A DNA stretch of 64,000 bases from Apostichopus californicus (lineage: Eukaryota; Echinodermata; Holothuroidea; Aspidochirotida; Stichopodidae). Position numbers and translations under genes: made by a program. Of this stretch, positions 11,121-64,000 are shown in pieces. The notes beneath the pieces are model-generated. The model did not search any database, had not been told where the DNA came from, and was given only the letters and a program-made list of their open reading frames with translations. The stretch is from NCBI GenBank assembly GCA_020650975.1, contig JAIPMN010000539.1:3045-67044 (forward strand), read 5' to 3'. Every line of letters starts with the position of its first letter. The stretch's first letter is position 1.

Positions 11121-14100
11121 ATTTATTCCCACCCAATCACATCCGCCCATCCCCCCCCCCCACCCCCGTCAAACCTCTGTACCCATATCCTGTTACACTT
11201 TTAAGGCACAACACTGGACATGCATACAACAAATAATGCTTAACTAATGTAATTTTTATGTACCAACTTTCTCGACGACACTTTATTTCATTGTTTTTGT
11301 TTATGCTACAGTACAACCAACTGCTTTAACCATTACACTTAACTTTCATATATAACAGCTGCACTGGCAATTTTTGTATATGGTTTTCATTGGTCATACA
11401 CGTAGAAATGGGTACGGGAAGGGGGTGGTGGGTTGGAAACCATGCTGGCTTCTATTCCCCACCCCTACCCACTCTTTGAAGGCCTTTTCACATCGCTATT
11501 GGGCTTGATTAATAGAATATTCTTGTGACCATTTTTGGATATACATTAAAATGCTGCTACATTGCTATGACCTTTAAAACTTGTGCAACATCGACATTTA
11601 TCCCCATTACCCTCCCCCCCCCCCCCAAATGCATGAAACAATAGAGGCAAACTCATTTCTACATGAAGTTTGGAAAAAGAAAATAACATTTCATTCTCAT
11701 TCATGGTTTATAATTGGGAGGCCTTTAATACTTGAAAAGAAGAACATGGCTCTTTAATCAAAGATCCAACAATGGCTTAATTAATATTCTTACAGTTACG
11801 AAAACAATTACTTAAATCTTTAGAAAGTCCAACAATGGTCGAAACTGTGCTCGAAATTCTTCTCAAAAGATGATAATTATTCAAACTAGACTAAAACAAA
11901 GATCACCACAAGAGAAAAAAACAAAACTGTACAAAATTGTTTTAAGTTTCACACAAACTGAGGGCGCTCTTCTTGAGGTATCATCAGCAAAGATTTGTTT
12001 TCCTTTCTTACCTTTCGTGATAACCAAAAACAAAAAAGTTTTTAAAGAGCTTACTGAGCTTATCTGATACAAAATACCAAACTGGAATTTCTGTATAAAA
12101 CAAGTTGTTAGATCTTAAATCTGGAAGACATTTTGTTGTTGTTTTCAAATAATGTCCATCTAGGTTAATGTTATAGATTTCGAAACGAACAAGCAAAATC
12201 GGACGATTGAATTTTTTTTGTTCAACTACGAGATTTAATGAGTCAAGCCTACACCTTGTCAACATACGAAAGGATCATATTAACGTTTTCTTCTCTTACT
12301 TTCTTTGGCTTAAACTTCATGTTACGGTAGCCATAGATGGTCATAATTGTTTGTGTGAGAAACCATTTCCATCATAAACAAACTTTACTGAATTATACAG
12401 ACGCATAGATATTATCAGATGCCATAAAAGGTACAGTTTTGTTTTTCTCTCTCGTATCTCAACGCTTTGTAAAAAAGTAAAATAGGCAGAAAGAATGAAA
12501 CTTACGACATGTACAAGAAGTTAATTCCATGGTCGAGATCAAACATAAGACTGACAATTTAATTACTCTTAAAAAGCTTGATGTATTTTCAACCGAAATA
12601 AAGGAGGGGGGGGGGGAGGGGGAAACGAAAAGAAAATAACATTTTCAGGCTAGCACCCAAAACAATTTTCCCATATAATTTGCTTTGAGGTGTATCTAAT
12701 CTTATTTTCAAACACCATCCAGTATAAAACTGTATGTGTGTAACAAACAATTGATTAATTAACAACCCTAAAAACAAAGGAAAAATGATAACATCACCAG
12801 GCTGCAAATTTCGCATCTGCTTTATTATTATTATCTTGGAAATTAAAATACGCTACTTAATTCTGCTGTTTTTTGTTTTTGGTTGTGTAAATTTAAATAA
12901 TAAATCATATAGGTAAGCAAAAATAATTGAAATTAATTGAAATTAATACTCAATATTCTTAAGAATGAAAGACATGCATCTCAATTCTATATTAATATCA
13001 GAAAGTTAAAACAAAAGAAGAAAAAAACAAAACAACAAAGCAAAACAGAACAAAGAACGTAAAATGACAAAGAAAACCCGAAGGTAAATAGACAGTTTAC
13101 ATTTAGAGAGGTCATAAGTAACGTTTATTCTAATTACTTATTAATTATTTATTACTTATTTTTTTTATTATAATTAATTATTAGAATGAGAACGAAAAGG
13201 AAAACAAAAAAAGCAAAAAAACAAGACATAATAAATGACTGTTTATCTTTAAAAAAAAGTGTAAATTTATCACAAATTACAAAAGTACCAAAATAGAAAT
13301 AATAGTCAAACAGTTACTCTTACTTAATAATCTCACGTCATCTACGAATTTGTAACAAAAATAAAGTTGACGTAAATACTTTTGAACTCATTTTGTGGTT
13401 GTTGACACCATTGGAGGGTTTGTATAGATTTCATCATCGATAGATAGACTGAAAAAATACACTGGAAAAGACTAGAGGTTGACACAATCATGTCCAGGAA
13501 CATTATGTGTCTTTGAATTTGTTGTTACTACTTGTTTCCTGAAAACGCACGCACGCAAAACAAGAAAAAAAAATTGGATTAGTTAGGAATTTACCTTGTA
13601 TGATTTTAGAGTGACGGCTATGAACCGTGACCTTGAATAATAAATTAAGATTAACAGTTCCCAAAAGAATAAAAAAAGAAGTTAGATATGAATATTCCCA
13701 GTTGGTAAATATTAATACAAAAATACGACATGTTGCACCATTGTCCAGTTTTGGAACCTAAACAGGGAGACACAGGAAACCAACCAGCCTAAAGTGACAT
13801 AATCCAAGAGGCCCGAAAGCAGTCTAGCAAAAAGTAATCTAGCAAGAAAATGAAGAAAGTCTGGTTACATGGAACTTCAGATGAGCTTAAATTTAATGCT
13901 TGCACTTGAACATAAATTGAACTGCTAAAGAGTCCACCTATCTTTGGGACACTGGTTTCAGTATTCGCAGGCATTCACAACTAAAGACACTTTGGTGGCA
14001 CTGTGCCAAATTGTTCCATGTGACTTGACCAAAAAAAATAAAAAATTATTGATAATGGATGGCAGAGGAGAGAAAATATTGAGGAAAAAATAGTTGGTCG

Positions 14101-15199
14101 CGAAATATTACAATATAGCTAAGATGCCAAAGTACATAACCTAGACAAACCCTTCACAACTTACAAAATAAAAAAATTGGCTTTGAGGTTTCACAAAGTC
14201 AAATATTAGTTTCGAAGAGTAGGAAAATAAATACAAAATGACCTGACGGGGAAGACAGAAAGTTAACAGTTTTAAAATATGTTGTATGCTAGTAAAATGA
14301 TAGGATATGGATTGATAAATTAAATTCATGCAACTTATCATTTCCTAAAAATCCAAGATAAGCACCCCGATCCCATCCTTTGCCTAGAGGAGAAAGTTAA
14401 CATAATTTGTGTAATTTTCCACATTAAAGTCAGGACATTAAGAAAACAGAGATGTATTGTAGGGTAGAATCATGGTGAGGGCTAGCAGAACTTGCTTTAA
14501 TAGTCATAATGATCATAATAAGTATTTATTTTTTATTTAACCATGTTTTTGAAACAAAATATACCCCAAAACCAAAGAGTTAATCACCCAGCTGGCCAAA
14601 ATCACAGCTTGCCCCCCCCCCCCCCATATATGAAAAAAATGATCTTTTTCTTCAAACTGTTATCTGTGAATTGGACAAGCTCAATAAAAATCTGTCTTCC
14701 AAGCTATTTTTAATTATTATTAATTATTAATCAATTCTGTATACTAGAAACTCTTTACAAGTCAGGTAGGGGAAGCATCAGGGCCTGGCCCCCCCCCCTC
14801 CCATTTCTGAAATATATTTTACCTGAAAATTACCTGCATATATAATTTAGCACACTTTGCATTTGCATCTTTCATACTTATAGTTGATGAGTAGATGTAA
14901 TTTTGGCATGTACTGATATTGCTTTCCCCAACCCCATTCTTCCAAGCAATCATGGACCCCCTCCTCCCCCCCAAATCTGCCAGCCTACCCAGGATTTAAT
15001 GATTAGTTTCTAACCTTTCATTTTCTCTCTTTATTTTAAATCCAAAATACAAATTTTAATTAACAGGTAAACACCTTGACAGTCTGGTAGTGAAGAGCTA
15101 TTGTGTTCTTAAATATAAACAACCACAAAATTAATTCAAGTAGATAAACTTCTTCCTTTTTTTGCCTTTATGAAAATTTACATGTAAAGGAGGAAGATA
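11121..15199. other. AT-rich DNA downstream of GMDS, no supported gene
   Basis: No coding signal. Contains poly-C/poly-G runs (11151-11161, 11614-11626, 12606-12616, 14612-14625, 14789-14798) and an AT-rich fold-back at 13127-13187 with arms ATTCTAAT...TTAATTAT. Confidence 0.6.
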
Positions 15200-15917
15200 T
15201 GATTAGTTGTTTGAATAAATAATTTATTGAATAAATATAATCTAGGTCGCAAACAAAACTTTCCCCGAGACTTCACATACACGTACTCTTTCCACAATCA
15301 ACAGAAAACATATTTATCGATAAATTATCGACAAAATAGTTTTACGCCTCAAAAGGATAATCAAAAGGATCGTCTGTGGAAACTCAAGTTCACCGACAAA
15401 AAGATGTACAAATAATTTTTTTTTTTGCAAAGGAATCTGTACATATTAGGAAAGTTCATCTATCGAGAAAATACTATCAAAAATATAAACAAAAACAAAT
15501 AAAAACAACAACAAACGATATTGTTGTATATACGGCTATTCCATTTAAGAACTACGAAAAAGTGATTTTCCTCTACGCTTTTGAGAGCGTAAAAGTGTTT
15601 GAATGTGCCAACCATATGTCTGACTGAAAGTGACTTCACCCCCGACGCAAGGCAATCTTTGTCAGAGACCACTAGGAGATAACAGAACACGGCCGGATCG
15701 GTGATGATGAACTTTGGAGCCAAATTAATGATCGTGTGAACCTTTCGAACAGGAGAGCCTTGTGGACTATTCCGATGATATGACTTAACCGAAGAGAGTG
15801 GCAGTGTCAAAAAAAAGAGGATCTGGCATATTGTTGTGCACTCGTTCTTGTGGCAGATTTACATCTGCTCACTTTGGTCATCTTTTCTCAGTTTCGAGTC
15901 TGGTTTTTCGTCATTAT
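15200..15917 (-). other. GMDS: probable GMDS 3' untranslated region
   Basis: Sequence from the GMDS stop to a candidate poly(A) signal about 690 nt downstream. It contains no further resemblance to GMDS. The half next to the stop (15600-15917) is richer in GC than the AT-rich DNA further left. The extent is inferred only from the poly(A) signal. Confidence 0.4.
15223..15228 (-). terminator. candidate polyadenylation signal AATAAA
   Basis: On the minus strand this reads AATAAA. By eye it is the first such hexamer downstream of the GMDS stop. The surrounding DNA is AT-rich, so a chance match is possible. Confidence 0.35.
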
Positions 15918-59632
<43,715 letters not shown>

Positions 59633-60700
59633 CTGCGAAAAGGAGAAAACAAGGGGAAAAAATAAAAAAATGAAACTTAGTCAAATATGAAAACAAAAAC
59701 TGCATACTCAACTTTACCTAAATAAAATGACAGGTCACATACATATCACAAATGGAACATCATATTTCAAGAATGAACATGAATGTTCGCATTATAAAAT
59801 CATCATATTTTTTATACTTCCACAAGAGTCGTCACTGGTGTATTCCACTTCAAATTTTTGTCTAGGAATATTTAAACCAGAAATCTAGTCTTTTCAGTTC
59901 TGCAGTTGACCTAGATACATACCAATGACTTGGGGTTTTTTGCTTCTGTACTCGCTGTTCATAATTTTTTTTTAACATCTTGTACAAAAGTAGGGCAGAG
60001 AATTTTTTTCGTTTTACTCTTTCTCGGAGACAGTGCGACGGGGGTGCGAGTCGGGTCAGTCTTGATATGAGAAATTCTGATAACTGCTTTAATACCATAA
60101 CATGAATTTTCACTTTTTGTCTTGGCATTGACTGTTATGTACTGTACTTCTGCATATGACTGAAAAAGGGAAATGGGGTAGGGGGCTGGAATAGGGGGTG
60201 GGGTAGGGAGACAACATTGCCAAATGGACTTAATTAAGTACCATAGTCTTCCATTTAAGTCCCATCAATTGGTCGGTCCCAAACCAAAATACTGTATAAC
60301 TGTTATGTCAACTATCATAATGTAACTCTTTCCAATTCATTTCTGCTCAAAAATTCCTAAAATGAAATTTACCTACAGTATCAATTAAGAGAGAGAGGGG
60401 GGGGGAGGGTTAATTTTCCCTGTATGTAAATATTAAAGCAGTCCTGAGCCCTCAATTTTCAGGTACCCGCCAGCCGTAACAGGGAGAAGTTACCGCTTGA
60501 GGTACAGTACTGCAGGATTAAGTATCGGTGTCCCAATATTTAAATTTTGCTACAAAAAGTCCGTTGGTTGCTACTGGAATGTAATTATCGAGACTGCGAA
60601 TGGAATGGGGCTGACCTGTGTACACTATTTAACGACAAGTGGAGAACCGATATCCCCAGTCTTTTACAAAGAATCACAAAGGGTAATGTGCACACTTTAT

Positions 60701-60843
60701 GTATGTATGTATTTTAGATCCTCCTGCAAGCAGGAACTCGCGAAGAAGCCTCATTGGCTTATCAAAGCTGCAAGCCGACAGAAGTCAGTCTCTTACATTC
60801 ATATTTAACGTCCATGATTATGAATTGTTAATTGTCAACAACT
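60701..60843 (+). repeat. three-copy dispersed repeat, copy C
   Basis: Most complete copy: (TATG)n, ATTTTAGATCCTCCTGCAAG, CAGGAACTCGCGAAGAAGCC, TCATTGGCTTATCAAAGC, AAGTCAGTCTCTTACATTC, then CATGATTATGAATTG and GTCAACAACT. Frames through it are shadows. Confidence 0.85.
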
Positions 60844-60890
60844 CTGTATCTGAACATGCTTTAGTACGTTTGCATCTATGTTCACCTCGA

Positions 60891-61056
60891 CGAGACTCTG
60901 AGGACCCCCTCCCCTCCTCCCCTTATCCTATTTCACCCTCCTGTGGTTCCTACTCCCTGTCTACACTCATCACCGAGACTCTGAGGACCCCCTCCCCTCC
61001 TCCCCTTATCCTATTTCACCCTCCTGTGGTTCTGACTCCCTGTCTACACTCATCAC
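60891..61056 (+). repeat. 83-bp direct tandem duplication
   Basis: Both copies start CGAGACTCTGAGGACCCCCT and end CCCTGTCTACACTCATCAC, with about two differences. It is a recent duplication or possibly an assembly artefact. Confidence 0.9.
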
Positions 61057-61895
61057 CCGATTGTATCTCGGCCGGATAGTTTCGCAGAATAACAAACGGT
61101 GAGATGTTTTCAGTGGCCGTTATATAGCCGACCGTCCACCTTTAATACCGCAAGGAGATAAACGACGGCAGGACGGGGTGAATCGACCTTTTTTTTTTAA
61201 TCAAATTGAACATTTCCCTAACAATTACATATCAGATTGTCTTTCCAGTTCTAAAGATCCAGCGCTTGCCATTCCCCACACGTTCACACATGATGAAGAT
61301 GTAAACAAGACACATCTCACTAAATATTTGATGACTTTGGGGTTTCCATTTTCACATGAACGAGAGACCCCCATGTATTTTACCTCCCATATGCCTCATT
61401 TGGACTCGGAGCAAAATTTTTTTTTTTTTGTCTCAATCAATTATGTGTCAAGGTGATTATCTATTCCTACATTAAAGTAAACACCATACCTCACCTCATT
61501 CGATTGTAATAAACAACACAGAATGAAAAAAAAATAATAATACTTCGTACGGCTGGCAACGTTCATTCGACACTCTATTTAATGTTCTACCTCGAGACAT
61601 GGATCTGCAGTACTTCTAGATCATGTTGTTTTAAGCTCCATTTCCGAAATTTGCAAACATATTAAAACAGGCCTGACACTTGACTACATATCTACACACT
61701 GTATACATTAAAACTGTACTGTTGTTCTGGCTTGCAGAGTCCATTGAAAAGAACATCGTTCACAGCATTGTAGAAACCCCTTAGAAACAGTGAGAAAGCA
61801 GCCTAGATAAAAAGAGACGAGATTTGGCCCTCTTCCAAAAGAATGATGCACTTGGCATTTTTCCCGCTATCTCTTCTGACAACCAAGCCCAACAA

Positions 61896-61898
<3 letters not shown>

Positions 61899-61937
<39 letters not shown>
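61899..61937 (+). repeat. long poly-T tract (about 38 nt)
   Basis: Nearly pure T. It could be the reversed A-tail of a retroposed sequence, but no element body is recognised beside it. Confidence 0.9.
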
Positions 61938-61940
<3 letters not shown>

Positions 61941-63348
61941 CTTTCCTTTTTATTTGCACAGACCTTTTTCAATTTATGATATCTGCTGCTGTACGTGGTA
62001 ACTTTAGCCGTACTATGAAATTATCTCGAGAAATTTTCACAGTTTGTGAATTAATTTTTAAGTGGCTCTTGGAGGGATGTTTAAGAACAGTGTCAACAGG
62101 CTGCTGTTATTTTAGCCTATTCCGCCCCCAAACATACATTACCCTTCCAAAGATACTACAGTCTTGGGTCACGACGACCTGTACGATATTAACTTGCACC
62201 TTCATTAAATAAAAAAAAATAAAAAAAACCTTTGGACTGTACCAAGAACATCATTTAGAAAAGATGCTACTACAATAGACACATACACACACACTCACAC
62301 AGAGCATGTGCAGAGAAGAAATGTACATTCAATTTTTCAAATCAGCTTCCTTCTAGCCGCACGGCCTTGCGTGAGATCTGTAAGCTTGCCACAGTTAAGT
62401 AAGTACTCTATCTATGTGTGTAAGGCAGAGTGCCGGAAAACTCGAGATCCAATCCCAAAACTTGAAATTTAGCCAAGCCGGCGTGGCCAAAAAAAGAAGC
62501 AGAAGAAGAAGAAGAAGGGCAAAAAAAAAAAATCCATGGAGCGGCTCTCATCTTCATCAGAAATTAGCATCAATGATATGCAGGGGTTATCACCCCGCAG
62601 AAGATTTTAATCACAAGGCGGGAAATTTCGAGAGCCGAAGAACATGGTACAGTGGGATCGAACTAACCGATTCGAATGTGTGTTGTATTTAGACTGGTAT
62701 GTTTGGGTTGGATGTAGAAGTCGGTTATTTGGACAGGTCTATTTACGGTACGAGTATTCAAATTTGTGCAGCAAAACCAGAAAGTTACATTCAATTCGTT
62801 CTCGATCTGAAAGAGTTCTCAAAATTCTCTGGATCAACATTTTTGAGGCTGATATAAATACGGTAGGGTTGCAACCTAATGACCTAATGACCTAAAGAAG
62901 GTCGTTGAAGAGACGGAATTCCTTGGGAGATGAACAGTCTTAGATTAGGAGACACGCTAGACACACTTGTCGTCAATTCTTGCAAAAATACATATCAAAA
63001 TATGTCTACATAGCGCATAGCCCTGTGTCAACATGTTATTAAAACACAAATGCTTGAATAAGCCATGTAGCTGTTAACTCTAAATATATATTATTCAATC
63101 TACAGTGGGAGGACTATATATGTATATAAGTGTCAGAAAATGAAAAAAAAACAAGGCTAAAATGTTGAGATGTGTTCAAACAGTTGCAATATCTGAATCC
63201 ATGGAGACAGCATTGGCCTTGTACTGTATAAGAACAGTACAGTATCAATGGTAAGGATAATGGACTAAAAAGAGGAAGTTTGTCACCAAGTACTGTCGAC
63301 AATTAAATACTTGTTTCAATGCCATTAATGAGGGTGTATAGCAGAAAC

Positions 63349-64000
63349 CATTCATGGGAAGGGTGGCAGAACCATTAACGGGAGAGGATGGCAGAAACCA
63401 TTATGGGAAGGGTGGCAGGAACCATTCATGGGGGAGGATGGCAGAAACCATTCATGGTGGAGGATGGTAGAAACCACTAATGAGAGTGTATGGCAGAAAC
63501 CATTAATGGGAAGGGTGGCAGAAACCATTAACGGGAGAGGATGGCAGAAACCATTCATGGGAGAGGATGGCAGAAACCCATTTTAAATGGGGGAGGATGG
63601 CAGAAACCGTTTAAATTGGGGGAGGATGGCAGAAACTATTTTAAATGGGGGAGGATGGCAGAAACCGTTTTAAATGGGGGAGGATGGCAGAAACCGTTTT
63701 AAATGGGGGAGGATGGCAGAAACCATTTTAAATGGGAGAGGATGGCAGGAACCATTTTAAATGGGGGAGGATGGCAGAAAACCATAAATGGGGGATGATG
63801 ACAGGAACCATTTTAAATCGGGGAGGATGGCAGAAACCCATTTTAAATGGGGGAGGATGGCAGAAACCATTTTAAATGGGGGAGGATAGCAGAAACCATT
63901 TTAAATGGGGGAGGATGGCAGAAACCATTTTAAATGGGTGAGGATGGCAGAAACCGTTTTAAATGGGAGAGGATAGCAGAAACCATTTTAAATGGGGGAG
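63349..64000. repeat. minisatellite at the window edge, 25-29-bp unit
   Basis: The left part (63349-63570) has 25-27-bp units of the form GGCAGAAACCATTCATGGGA. From about 63570 the unit becomes a homogeneous 29-bp form with TTTTAAATGGGGGAGGATGG inserted in phase. The array is not finished at 64000. The change from diverged to uniform units suggests recent expansion of the right part. Confidence 0.95.

Larger units (their letters stand above)
59633..64000 (-). other. part of a GMDS intron running out of the window
   Basis: Upstream of the first visible GMDS exon. Searched on the minus strand for the glycine-motif exon (TGxxGQDGSYLAE) without success. Holds the third copy of the three-copy dispersed repeat, an 83-bp tandem duplication, a long poly-T tract and the edge minisatellite. 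Confidence 0.7.

Noticed and set aside
10083-11247. Long open frames on both strands across the gap
   Set aside because: They consist almost wholly of N and have no real coding content.
60497-61079. Two plus-strand frames with ILDPPASRNSRRS-type peptide
   Set aside because: The peptide is a translation of the three-copy dispersed repeat and the adjoining 83-bp duplication, not a gene.
63352-63558. Minus-strand frame MNGFCHPLPLMV...
   Set aside because: Translation of the edge minisatellite.
59633-64000. GMDS N-terminal exon in the right end of the window
   Set aside because: No reverse-strand match to the glycine-rich TGxxGQDGSYLAE block was found, so I place it beyond 64000.

Overview
This window is eukaryotic, from an animal, and almost all of it is non-coding. 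It is about 38% GC by eye, full of introns, microsatellites and dispersed repeats, with a 932-base assembly gap (10189-11120) and a 10-base gap (31292-31301). The one gene I can identify with certainty is GMDS, GDP-mannose 4,6-dehydratase, on the minus strand. Its protein is closest in look to animal GMDS. The repeats (a tRNA-derived SINE with an L2-type tail, a hammerhead-like motif, CAGG-ended MITEs) suit a marine invertebrate. I suspect an echinoderm, possibly a sea cucumber, but the sequence does not prove it.

Layout. 1-15199: downstream of GMDS, AT-rich, with no gene I can support. It holds poly-G/poly-C runs, a perfect 12-bp hairpin, one copy of a three-copy dispersed repeat and the large gap. 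15200-15917: probable GMDS 3' UTR. 15918-59632: nine coding exons of GMDS (63 to 193 nt each, all with GT-AG borders) spread over 43.7 kb. Introns range from 1.0 kb to 24.4 kb. The nine exons join in frame into 323 residues, exactly the number in human GMDS from Val50 to the C-terminus. Only the N-terminal exon(s) with the Rossmann glycine motif lie outside, beyond 64000. 59633-64000: part of the next intron, ending in a 29-bp minisatellite that runs off the window.

The introns hold most of the interest. They contain a 55-bp minisatellite (last intron); a hammerhead-ribozyme-like motif, a three-unit 92-bp tandem array and a SINE with a perfect 13-bp target-site duplication (24-kb intron); two copies of a 162/163-bp MITE with 6-bp duplications; a long fold-back hairpin; an L2-like LINE tail; an ATGCATAT cluster; and the broken 3' part of an LTR retrotransposon. 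The heptamer TACTGTA/TACAGTA also seems several-fold enriched from 15918 rightward and not downstream of the gene.

Function. GMDS makes GDP-4-keto-6-deoxymannose, the first committed step to GDP-L-fucose. No operon-like or pathway neighbour is visible. In vertebrates GMDS neighbours FOXC1, FOXF2 and FOXQ1, so the very long intron could hold regulatory DNA, but that is inference only.
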